Below, piece by piece: positions 19,549 through 30,400 of a stretch of DNA of 64,000 bases (position 1 is its first letter; every line of letters starts with the position of its first letter). A program made the translations under genes and the position numbers. The stretch lies in contig JBCAML010000019.1 in NCBI GenBank assembly GCA_038503075.1, positions 1,116,001 through 1,180,000 of the forward strand, read 5' to 3'. The notes under the pieces were generated by a model. It had not been told where the DNA came from. It saw only the letters and a program-made list of their open reading frames with translations, and did not search any database. The DNA comes from Gyromitra esculenta. Its lineage: Eukaryota > Ascomycota > Pezizomycetes > Pezizales > Discinaceae.

Positions 19549-22500
19549 CCCATTTCTTTACCATTGTCGGCATTTTCTATTTCAGGTTTTTCAGTATCGG
19601 ATATGTGCGTGGAGGATCAATTGGACGGGGAACATTTCGTTATAGCATGTAACATTTCCCATAATAATAAAACCATTAAAACTCACGCACTATTGGACAC
19701 TGGAGCCTCGGGATTTGCCTTCATTGATAAAGACTTTGCGAGTCACCACTCCCTACCTCTCCTACCTTTAAAAAACCCCAGGCAACTCGAAGTGATTGAT
19801 GGTCGTCCAGTTTCATCAGGAGACATCACCCATATCGCCAACATAAACCTCTCCATTCAAGAACACCAGGAACAGGCCCCCTGTTTTGTTACTCAGCTAG
19901 GACATTACCCTCTCGTTCTTGGAATCCCATGGATGAACTATCACGACGTCCAACTCCACTTCGCCAAAAATCGCATTGAGTTTAATTCTAAACTCTGCAG
20001 AACCCATTGCGCACCATACTCCCCTCCGGTATCTACCTCAGCCATTTCGACACCTCCTCGGCTCAACATGTCATTCATTGGTGCCGCTAGTTTCAGAACC
20101 CTCACCAGGAAACGGACATCACAAGCTTACGCCATGTCCCTCTATGAGATCAATAAACTCATAGACAAAACAACAACCAAAGAGGAATGGAAGTCTAGGA
20201 TCCCAGAGGAATATCACGACTTCCTCGATATGTTTGATAAAAGTAAAGCTCAAGGACTCCCCCCACGCCGTTCGTATGATCACAAGATACAACTAATAGA
20301 GGGAAAAGATGCCCCTTTTGGACCCCTCTATGGAATGTCCCGGGAAGAACTAATCGTTCTGAAGAAGTATATCGAGGATAACCTCGAGAAGGGATTTATT
20401 CGCGCTAGTTCCTCTCCTGCTGGATCCCCTGTCCTTTTTGTCAAAAAAGCTGATGGATCCCTACGACTCTGTGTGGATTACCGAGGCCTTAATGCTATTA
20501 CTGTTAAGGATCGCTATACTTCCCCTCTCATCCGGGAAACCCTAGACCGACTTGCAAAAGCACAATGGTATACTAAACTGGACCTTCGTGATGGATACCA
20601 TCAAGTACGCATTGCAGAAGGGGATGAATGGAAAACCGCTTTTCGAACGCGCTATGGCCTTTATGAGTACCAGGTTATGCCATTCGGTCTAACTAATGCC
20701 CCCGGAACTTTCCAACGATTCGTGAATGACTGCCTCACCGAATACCTAGATATTTTTTGTACGGCATACCTAGATGATATTCTCATCTATAGTGATACCT
20801 TCGCCGAACACCAAACCCACGTCCGGAAGGTCTTACAGACACTCAGGGACAACAGCATCCTTCTCAAACCGGAGAAATGTGAGTTCGAGGTACAAACGAC
20901 CAAATACCTAGGCCTAATACTCACACCTGACGGCATTAAGATGGACGAAGAGAAACTCAAGGCTGTCAGGGAATGGGGAACACCGAAGAGCGTAAAAGAT
21001 GTTCAGGCATTCCTAGGCTTCGCCAATTTTTACCGACGGTTCATCTTAGGATTCTCCAAACTGGCTGCCCCCCTTACTGCCCTTACCAAAAAAGGTATCC
21101 TCTTTGAATGGTCTGTCGAAGCTGACATAGCTTTCGAAAACCTCAAATACGCCTTCACCACCGCCCCGATCCTTATCCATTTTGACCCTGATAAGAAGAT
21201 CATAGTGGAAACGGATGCCTCAGACTTTGTATCCGGAGGAGTACTATCGCAATATGACGATAACGGTGTCTTACACCCAGTAGCTTTCTTCTCGAAGAAA
21301 CATTCCCCTGCAGAATGCAACTACGAGATCTATGATAAGGAACTGTTAGCCATCATCCGCGTTTTCGAAGAATGGCGCCCTGAACTCGAGGGATCAAAGC
21401 ACCCGATCGACGTAATTAGTGATCACAAAAATCTCGAATACTTCATGAGCACGAAGCAACTCAACCGACGCCAAGCTAGATGGGCTGAATACCTATCGCG
21501 TTTCGATTTTGTGATCACATATCGACCAGGAAGCCAGGGAGGGAAACCCGATGCTCTCACTAGGAGATCAGGAGATCTCCCCAAGGAAGGGGATGAAAGA
21601 CTGGCACACCAGAGCCAAGTGGTGTTAAAGAAGGAAAATGTCGATCCCAAGCTAAGTTTGTTATCGGCTTCTTTGTCAAATGAAGCCGCTGAACTGGATG
21701 CACCCCTAGAAAAACTCTTTCTGGAAGGATATATCGCTGATAAATTTCCTGAAAAAATACTTCTAGCCCTAAAGAATAAAGAGCAACAGTCCAAGGAAAT
21801 AACCCTTAGCGAGTGTACGGGGGAAAACGATAAACTCTATTACCGAGGAAACCTTTACGTGCCAAACTTCGACCCCCTTCGCTTGGAACTCATCAAAAGA
21901 CATCACGATACCCCCGCGGCAGGGCACCCAGGACGAGATAAAACCTTCGAGCTTATAAGTAGAAGATTTTACTGGCCAAAGATGAGAGAGTCGATTGGCC
22001 GTTATGTACGCAACTGCCATATCTGTCAAAAGGCTAAGCCGGTTACCCAACGTACACAAGGCGTTCTCCGTCCTCTACCCATCCCTAATCGCCCATGGCA
22101 GGAAGTTTCTATGGATTTTGTTACAGGCCTCCCAGAATCCGATGGTTATGATGCGATCATGGTAGTAGTAGATCGCTTATCAAAAATGCGCCACTTGATA
22201 CCCTGTAACACTACGGTTAATTCCAGGGAGGTAGCTAATCTATATCTCCACCATGTCTGGAAACTCCACGGGTTGCCTACACACGTTACATCTGATCGAG
22301 GTACTCAATTTACAGCCCACTTTTGGAAGGAGCTTTGCCAACACTTGGGAATTCAATCTCGAATGTCCACCGCGTTTCATCCTGAAACCGATGGACAGAC
22401 AGAGCGACTTAACGCCGTTATGGAGCAATACCTACGCTCCTATGTGTCCTATCAACAGGAAGACTGGAGCAAGTGGCTACCGATGGCTGAATTCTCTGCT

Positions 22501-23013
22501 AATAACCAAGAGTCAGCCAGTACTAAAGCCTCCCCTTTCTTTGCAAATTACGGCTACCACCCACGTTTCGATACCTCCATAGTTCCTGTGAAGGCTTCTT
22601 CCCAAAGCCTCGATGCGGCCTCCTTTGCTCAGACCATGCAAGACTTATATGACTACTTAAGAACGCAAATAAGGACGGCACAAGATATCCAGGAAACTGC
22701 TACCAATAAGCATCGTATGCCAGCCCCGTCCTACCAAGTCGACGATCGGGTCTTCGTTTCAATGAAAAACATTAGGACAATACGCAATGCTCGAAAATTG
22801 GACTGGAAGTGGATGGGACCCTATCCTATTAAGAAGATAGTATCCCCTTTCGCCTATGAAATTGATCTTCCGGTTTCAGTCAAATACCATCCCGTTTTTC
22901 ACGTTTCTTTATTGAAACCTGCTGCCAACGATCCTCTTCCGGGACAAGTTATACCCCCTCCATCACCAGTCTTTGTTAATGAACAGGAGGAATATTTTAT
23001 CGAAAAAATCCTC

Positions 23014-23411
23014 TCTCACGGTTCAGTCTCTCTTTAAGCCCTTCAGTATCCCTGAAGGTGAGCAGTGCTACTTAAGCGAGATCCTAACTCGTTCGAAGAG
23101 TGCGGTATTTCTACAAGTTCTACGGGGGGTATACTTCAAGGCGAAGTATCGGCGATGTTTCACAGCGACAGCGAAGGTTCTGAGATAGAACCGAGATAGT
23201 ATTAAGATAATACAAGTAGAAGTGACGAGAACGTTGCTTAAGGAAAGAAGAAGAACACAAACTACCGAAATCCACCCTTAAATACCCCACTTTCCTTAAC
23301 AAAACTTATAACCGAGAAATAACCGAGCAACAAAGAGATTGTTCAACCATCCAAACAACAATACAACCAACAACCAAACCACAACTCATTACCCGAAATC
23401 AATCCATGAAA
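23014..23411 (-). repeat. Solo LTR in the chromodomain of element D pol
   Basis: 398-bp family-1 LTR flanked by TCCTC (23009-23013 and 23412-23416). Confidence 0.93.
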
Positions 23412-23595
23412 TCCTCGAACAACGAACATACTGTGGACAACAACAATACCTTGTCGAGTGGACCGGCTATGCCCATCCCACCTGGGAACCCGCGGAAGAT
23501 CTCCTGGAAACTGCCGCTCTTGATGCATTTCTCTCCACGACGACGGCTGTTATTTCTAAGGTTCGCAGGAGCTCACGCTTAAAACGGGGGACTAC

Positions 23596-24005
23596 TTTCA
23601 CGGATTAAGGATTGGATATAGGGCTAGGGTTCGAATATATGGTTGTTGTGCTTTTCGGTTGTAAGATAATGTTATTGTATTTCGGGTGTTATCAGTTATT
23701 GGGTTTTGTTGGGTAAAAGTGGGGTATTTAAGTGAAGGATTTCGTTTGCTCTTCGTACTTTCTTTCTTCTTTTCTTAAGCAACGTTCTCGTTTCACTTCT
23801 GCTGTATCTGTTATAATTCTACTCCAGTTCTACCTTAAGAATCCTCGCTGCCGCTGTGAAACATCGCCGATACTTCGCCTTGAAGTATACTCTTCGTAGG
23901 ACCTGTAGACTCTACCGCACTCCTCGAACGTATTGGTTTCTCGCTTAAGTAGCACTGCTCACCTTCAGGGATACTGAAGGGCTTAACGAGAAGCCATCCG
24001 TGAGA
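23596..24005 (+). repeat. 3' LTR of element D (410 bp)
   Basis: Preceded by a purine tract (AAAACGGGGGA). Ends at the target duplication GAAAC. Matches 17313-17722 with about six transitions. Confidence 0.94.
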
Positions 24006-24505
24006 GAAACGGCCACGAATAGACACCGTATACTCGCTCCAGCTTACCGAGTAGATGACCAAGTCTTCGTTTCAATGAAGAACATTAGAACTACCCGTAA
24101 TGCTAGGAAGCTGGATTGGAAATGGATGGGACCTTACCCGATCAAGAAGATGGTTTCCCCCTTTGCCTATGAAGTTGACCTTCCGTCCTCGGTTAAGTAC
24201 CACCCTGTCTTCCATGTTTCTTTATTGAAACCTGCAGCCCATGACGCTCTCCCAGGACAAATCATTCCTCCACCGGTGCCTGTTATCGTCAATGACCAAG
24301 AAGAATATTATATCGAGAAAATCTTGGACCAACGGACATATCGCAAGAAACAACAATACCTCGTTGAATGGACCGGATATGCCCACCCCACCTGGGAACC
24401 CGCTGAAGACCTTGCAGATACCTCGGCACTGGAAAAGTTTCTAGCTATCCCGACGTTGGCTACTCCTAGTGTTCGCAGGAGCTCACGCTTGAAGGGGGGA
24501 GCTAC

Positions 24506-24955
24506 TTTCATGGATTGATCTAGAGAATGAATCGTGGTCTGGTTGTTGGTTATATTGTTGTCTGGATGGTTGTACAATCTCTTTGTTGTTCGGTTATATT
24601 TTGGGTTATTGGTATAATGTCTTTGTGTTTCGGTTGTTGTCGGGTTGTTGTTGGTGCTACAGGAAAAGCGGGGTATTTAAGTGAAGGATTTCGGTCGTTC
24701 CTGTTCCTGTTTCTCTTCTTTCCTTAAGCAACGTTCTCATTATACTTCTCTTGTATCAGTCTTAATACCACTTCAATTCTCCCTCAGAATCCTCGCTGTC
24801 GTCATGAACCATTGCCGATACTTCGCCTTGAAGTATACTCCCTGTAGGACCTGTAGAAACTTTGCACTCGTCGAACGAGTTGATACCTTGCTTAAGTAGC
24901 ACTGCTCACCTTCGGGGATACCGAAGGGCTTAAGCTGAGAAACTCAACCATGAGA
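24506..24955 (+). repeat. 3' LTR of element C (450 bp)
   Basis: Begins TTTCATGG after the purine tract GAAGGGGGGAG and ends CCATGAGA (CpG lost). The U5 hairpin stem is CCTTCGG / CCGAAGG, a compensated variant. Followed by the target duplication CTTAT. Confidence 0.92.
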
Positions 24956-24960
24956 CTTAT

Positions 24961-25112
24961 ATACCCAAAATCCGACCTTTCAATGACACATGTCTGACTC
25001 ATTGTAAATGGAAACCAAAAGAAACATAAAGAATAACCACAACGCCAAACATCCTTACATCCGAACAGAACAACTGAACACCCGTACCACAACACAACAA
25101 CCATCCATGAAA
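24961..25112 (-). repeat. Family-2 LTR remnant, part 2
   Basis: Continues the LTR begun at 10243-10414. Matches the last third of 18453-18864 and ends CCATCCATGAAA. Beyond 25112 the sequence is not LTR-like. Confidence 0.83.
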
Positions 25113-25235
25113 CAATGCTGCTCATGACATGTAACTCAATGGTAGTACCGTTACACATATTCGAATTCTTCTGATAAGAATGAATGATCTATAAGAATAT
25201 GATGAGAAGATCCAGGGTGATTTGTATTCATAGTA

Positions 25236-26121
25236 CAGACGGGTGAAAAAAATGAGGAAACAACGACCAAAACACACCAAAATCGGCCAACTTCACAACC
25301 AAAACCCTCTTTATTAAAATTAGCTAAGTGACATGACTAGCCTACCTGTGACTTCATCACTCACAAACTCTCTATAAGTGAATTCCTGGGCTATTCTATT
25401 TAGAGGATCATAGGCTAGAACTTTTTAAAGTTGTAGTACCCATAGATTTCCGTTGCATCATACCTTTTCTCACGGTTCGATCCTAGTCTAAGCCCTTCTG
25501 TATCCCAGAAGAGAGAGCCTACTTAAACTTAATCGTCATACAAGAAAGAACGAAGTTTTCTACAGGTCCTAAGGGGTCTAACTCAAGGCGAGTTAAGTGT
25601 GAGAAATGTTCTACAGCGACAGCGACCGCAAGGATTCTGAGGTAGAATCGAGATAGTATTAAAACAATACGACAGAAGTAAAGTAAGAACGTTGCTTAAG
25701 AAAAGAAGGAGAAAAAGACACAAGCGAAGAAAATCCATCTCTTAAATACCCCGCTTTTCAACCATTATGACTCATAGCTAAAAATAACCAAAGACCAACG
25801 AAACACAAAGACATTGTAACCTTTAACCGAAACCACAATCTCTTACTAAATCCTTGACCCGATTAATCCTTTGTATCCGTGAAACCTTTCCTCACCAGAA
25901 TTGGGTAAATAACTAAACCTCATGAAGTCAAAGGCTCCTATTTCAATACAGAAAATTCGAGGGAGTACAGAAAACTCACAGATCTAAATTCCAGAGCTAT
26001 TAGATGTGTCCCACTTCTCAGTTTTTTGTTGCCACAACTCTTAGTGGGAGGTAAATTGAGCTAAAGTTGGCTTGTTTTGGTGTATATTGACCCTTGTTTC
26101 ATCATTTTTTTCACTCGTCTG
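25236..26121. mobile_element. MITE copy 1 with about 55-bp terminal inverted repeats, split by a solo LTR
   Basis: Begins CAGACGGGTGAAAAAAATGA and ends with the inverted counterpart (ending CACTCGTCTG), flanked by TA on both sides. Without the solo LTR and duplicated CCTTT it is 464 bp. A second copy of 463 bp lies at 60466-60928. There is no transposase ORF, so it is non-autonomous. TA flanks and the CAG start suggest a Tc1/mariner-type partner (inference). Confidence 0.83.
25468..25884 (-). repeat. Solo LTR (third, related family) in the MITE
   Basis: 417 bp, flanked by CCTTT (25463-25467 and 25885-25889). It shares ACGTTGCTTAAG, the GCCTT-loop hairpin (stem TAACTC/GAGTTA in sense) and the GGATA-loop hairpin (stem CTTCTG/CAGAAG), but is diverged elsewhere from family 1. 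Confidence 0.9.
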
Positions 26122-26340
26122 TACAATGACCCTACAAAAATATGAAATTAGAGTAAATCTATATTTTTATAAAGTAGATATCATATGAGAGTGCTATTAT
26201 AGAGCTTATATATTGGGTCTATAGCACTGGATCTGAGTCGAATCAACTAGCTAAGTCCTCTAATGAGAACTTATATGGGGTAGCTGGCATTGCTGCCACC
26301 CACAGAGGCTTTCCCGAGGAGGTAGCGTTACAGAGATCGT

Positions 26341-26440
26341 GGCGGGATGGCCGAGTTGGTTATGGCGCCAGGTTAAGGTTTACTCTTAACATCAATTCCT
26401 GGTTCGGAAACGAGCGTGGGTTCAAGTCCCACTTCTGTCA
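26341..26440 (+). tRNA. tRNA-Leu (AAG) with an intron
   Basis: Acceptor GGCGGGA (26341-26347) pairs with TTCTGTC (26433-26439). D-arm box A is TGGCCGAGTTGG. Anticodon stem CCAGG/CCTGG has anticodon AAG at 26375-26377. An intron of about 20 bases follows position 37 and contains CTTAA, which can pair with the anticodon. There is a long variable arm, and a T-arm GTGGG-TTCAAGT-CCCAC (26416-26432). A T-run near 26450 is a Pol III terminator. Confidence 0.93.
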
Positions 26441-27270
26441 TCATTCTATCTTTTTGTTGTGCAAGGGATTTGTTAACTGGTGGCATGCCGTGGCTCAAGG
26501 AGAGTCCGCGATAGAATTTCTAGGTAAAAGGATACCTAAGAAGATACAAAGTTTAGGTTGTTCTTGAATGTGGCTCCGTTGATAAAATATGCCTCCGAAA
26601 TATGCATGCAGCTAAGGTTAAGCGAAATTTAAGTATCGTGGTTGCATTATTACCCGTAACACAGTTGGCATCTCAACTTCTAAGAGCCGCATCAAGCCTT
26701 GCACCCCGCACCAGAGCACCGAGCCATCTCTCACTAAGATTGTTGCAACATCTGCAGAGCTGAACCACTCACCTACTAGTCTATTACCTAGAGGTTCTTT
26801 GGCAAAGCTTTCATAAATACCTTGCGCGTCACGGAACGGTATCCAGCCTTTCTCCTCTTCCCATAATCTTCATACTTGATATAAAAACCTGCGCTTGTGC
26901 TTCACGGTCCTCAGTACCTTACGCCTTGACTGTGGCCCGAGACCATATACTGCAAGAATAGTTGCAGCTTTCACAGATCATTATATCTATTTCAAGAAGT
27001 ACAACCGCGGGATTGAGCGGCCCCACCGAAAACTTCAAACTTGGATAAAATAGTGAGCATTATAATCACTGAGCAGGGATTTTGACTAATTTGGATCAAG
27101 CTTCCGCGAAGCCTTCTGCCTACTATTCAAGGCAGATCTTTAAAAGATATTTCTTATTGTATAGTAAATTCCTTTTTAGCTTACTAGTACCCCCACTTTT
27201 ACATACTAGGCTCGTTCCTATCCCTACGGTGTGAAGCGACTTACGGGCTAGGGCTAGGTGTGTGTGAGAG
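26441..27270. other. Intergenic, nothing recognised
   Basis: No coding or RNA gene seen between the tRNA terminator and the TPR-CHAT promoter region. Confidence 0.6.
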
Positions 27271-27273
27271 ACT

Positions 27274-27283
27274 ATTTATATAC
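27274..27283 (+). promoter_or_regulatory. Possible TATA box of the TPR-CHAT gene
   Basis: TATTTATATA about 165 bases before the ATG at 27448. Confidence 0.4.
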
Positions 27284-27447
27284 CTCCAAAGAGTGAAGAG
27301 GAGGACTGGCGGTTTAGTGCGAAGCTGTTTCGCACCTCCGAGCAACGGTCGCTTGTAATAACTATTTTTCAAATACGAAGACGGCAAAGAAATACACCCA
27401 TAGACCAGCAACACTCGAAATAGCACCGAAAAGGCATAATATTTACT

Positions 27448-30400
27448 ATGGAGGCCATGGACGGCCTCGACGCAACGATCGAACACGCCCAAACAGTCCT
27501 AGCTACAACACTAGAAGATGACCCTGGCCGTGCAACTATACTAGCTAAACTGGGATCCCACTTCTATACCCGGTATGAACGGTTCGGAGCCTCAAGTGAT
27601 CTTGAGGCAGCTATCGAGCACGCCGAAGAAGCATTGGCAGTAATGCCAAGTAATCACCCAAAGCGTATAGCTATGTTGAATTGTTTGAGCAATTCCCTTA
27701 ACTACCGATTCCAGAGGCTCGGAGCTCCGAGTGACCTTGAAGTGGCAATTAAACACGCCGAGGCAGCTTTGGCACTGGCAGTAGAAATAGAAGACCAACC
27801 GCACCCGATTCGCGCCATCATATTAAACAACTTGGGTAAAAATTTTCATGCTAGATATAGGCGGCTTAGGGAACTAAGTGATCTTGAGAAGTCTATCGAG
27901 TGTGCTGAAGGAGCTCTAGCGGCGATTTCAGGAGATGATCCCCTTCGTGGAGCAATATTAAATAGCTTGGGCAGCTCTATCAGCAGTCGGTATAACCATC
28001 TTGGGTCCCTGGGGGATCTTGAGACCGCCGTTCAGCATGCCGAAGCAGCTCTAGTGGCAACACCAAGAGACCACCCCGATTATACAAGTAGACTAAACAA
28101 TCTAAGCTTGCGCTTCAAAGCCCGCTATGACAGACTTGGAGTCTTGAATGACCTTGACGCTGCAATTGGGTACATCAAAGAAGCTGTGTCAACGATCCCA
28201 GGAGACCATGCAAACCGCGCAGCTATGTTACTTAATTTGGGCAATTACACCAGTTCCCGGTATTTGCGACTTGGAGGATTGGCAGATCTTGAAGCAGCCA
28301 TCGGGTATGCCGAAGCAGCCCTCATAGCAGTAACTCCAGGAAATGATCAGATCCGCGCGACAATATTGAGTAATCTGTGCAACTATCTGAATGCACGATA
28401 TAAACGGCTTGGAGTCCTGAGCGATCTTGAGTTGGCCGTTAAAAATGCTGAAGGAGCCCTAGCATCAACTCCAGGTAGCTGGCATCCTCTTCACGCAGTC
28501 ATACTGAGTAATCTACATTTCTCTTTCTATACTCGATACCAGCGGCTTGGATCCTTAAGTGACCTTGGGGTCGCAATGAAGTATGCAGAAGAAGCTTTAG
28601 CAGCAACGCCCGAAAACCACCTAAGCCGTCCCAGTATGCTCATTAATTTAAGTAACTGTTTCGGAGCCCGGCACCAACGACTCGGAGCCATGAGTGACCT
28701 AGAGCTGGCAATTAAGAACGTCGAAGCAGCTCTGGCAGCGACCGCAGACGATGAACCCGATCGTGCAGCTATATTGAACAACCTAAGTAATCACTTCAGC
28801 ACCCGTTATGAACAGCTTGGGGCTCTGGCCGACCTCGAGGTAGCCATTGTATACGCCGAAGCAGCCCTGGCAGCAACTCCAGAAGATGATCCTAATCGTG
28901 GAGGTCGACTGCATAATTTGAGTACTCACTTTGGCCTTCTGTATGGGCGAACTAGAGATCCAGATGACATCGAGATAGCCATTAAGCATGGCGAGTCGGC
29001 AGTGGCAGTGACACCAGAAGACCACCCTGATCGCGCGGCTACACTTTCTGGGGTAAGTAGTCGCTTCAATGCTCGCTATCAGCAGCTTGGGGCTTTGTGC
29101 GATCTTGAAGTGGCCATACAGCACGCCGAAGCAGTCCTGATAGTAGTTCCTAGAGATCATCCCGACTATGCAAAACATTTACATAGCCTAAGCATTGTTC
29201 TCAGTACTCGGTATGAAAGACTAGGTGATTTGAATGACCTCAAGCTAGCAATCGAACACGCCGAAGCAGCCGTAGTAGCAACACCAGCAGATCACCCTAA
29301 TCGCTCAAGGACCTTGAGTAGCCTGGGTAATTATTTCCTCACCTTGTATCGACGGCTTGGAGCTCTGGAAGACCTCGAGACGGCTATCACGCACACTGAA
29401 GCAGCTCTAGCAGCGGTTCTAGAAGATTGTAGTCACACAGATCGTGCAAGTTGGCTGATCAATCTGGGAGCTTGTTTGGATGCGCGGTATCAGCGACTGG
29501 GTTCCCTGGAAGACCTTGAGGCAGCTATTAGGCATGCTAAATCAGCGCTGGTTATGATCTCGGAAGATCAACTTGATCAAGACCTACCTATTCGAATAAC
29601 TATACTAAATAATCTCGGCGGCTTTCTCAACGCCCGGTATTGGCGGCTTGGAACGATAAGTGACATTGAGGGGGCGGTCAGGTACACTGAGGAAGCCCTA
29701 GCAGAAACCGATGACGACAACCCCGATTATGCGAGTATATCAAGTAATTTAAGTGGCTTCCTCGCTGTGCGGTACGAACGGCTTGGAGCCCTGAGCGATC
29801 TTGAGATGGCTGTAGAGCACGCCGAAGCAGCCCTGGAAGTAACTCCGAAAGACGACCACTATCTTGCAGAAAGACTAGGCAATCTAGGTTACCATTTCAA
29901 CACCCTGTATATGCGGCACGGAGAGTTAGACGATGTCGATAACGCTCTTGTGAACACCGAGGCAGCTCTGGCGGCAATCCCAGAAGACCATCCAACTCGT
30001 GTAAAAATATTGAGCAATTTGAGTGAAATCCTCAAAAACCGATATCACCGCACTGGCAACCTAAGCGATCTTGAGGCGGCCATTGAGCACGCTAAAACGG
30101 CTCTGGCAGCAATCCCAGAAAACCATCCCAATCGTGCAGGTCTACTGAACAAGCTCTCAAATTTCCACTATATCCACTACCATCAGCCTGGGCTTGAGAA
30201 CCTGAGCGATCTCGAGGCAGCTATCAAGTATGCCGAAGCAGGCCTAGTAGTAACGCCGGAAGACCACCCTGATCGTGCAGGTAGTCTGAGCGATCTAGCC
30301 GACCCTCTACTTCTTAGACACGAAAAGGTTGATTCTAATGAGGACCGTGAAAGAGCATTTCGCAGTCTCCTCGAAGCTTGGGGCTGTCTTGCGTCACCCC

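Larger units (their letters stand above)
19504..23608 (+). pseudogene. pol: Pol of element D, interrupted near its end by a solo LTR
   Basis: The first part, 19504-23013, encodes protease (DTGAS), RT (YLDDILIYSD), RNase H (ETDASDFVSGG), integrase zinc finger (CHICQ), DDE core (SMDFVTGLP, TSDRGTQF, HPETDGQTERLN) and the start of the chromodomain (EEYFIEKIL). The second part, 23417-23608, completes the chromodomain (QYLVEWTGYAHPTWEP). One TCCTC copy and the LTR must be removed to rejoin. All catalytic motifs are intact, so only the insertion disables it. The stop TAA lies inside the 3' LTR. Confidence 0.92.
17313..24005 (+). mobile_element. Element D: full-length Ty3/gypsy chromovirus with two solo LTRs inside
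   Basis: 410-bp LTRs lie at 17313-17722 and 23596-24005, with target duplication GAAAC at 17308-17312 and 24006-24010. After removing the solo LTRs at 18453-18864 and 23014-23411, gag and pol are open. The two LTRs differ at about six sites, all transitions, five of them at CpG. It lies in pol of element C. Confidence 0.95.
13708..24518 (+). pseudogene. pol: Pol of element C, broken by insertions and stops
   Basis: Coding segments lie at 13708-15170, 15582-17312 and 24011-24518. They are separated by a solo LTR (15171-15576) and by element D. Point stops are TAA at 16150-16152 (from CAA) and TGA at 16789-16791 (CGA to TGA at a CpG). Protease (DTGAS), RT (YLDD), RNase H, integrase and chromodomain are all recognisable. 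RT substitutions include DSYHQ for DGYHQ and CMAYLDD for CTAYLDD. The final stop TGA lies inside the 3' LTR, as in the other copies. Confidence 0.9.
10415..24955 (+). mobile_element. Element C: decayed Ty3/gypsy chromovirus carrying nested insertions
   Basis: The 450-bp LTRs begin at 10415 and end at 24955, with target duplication CTTAT at 10410-10414 and 24956-24960. Nested in it are solo LTRs at 10654-11063 and 15171-15576 and the whole of element D (17313-24005). Gag and pol have frameshifts and stops. About 1.1 kb of unexplained sequence lies between the leader and the recognisable gag. Confidence 0.92.
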
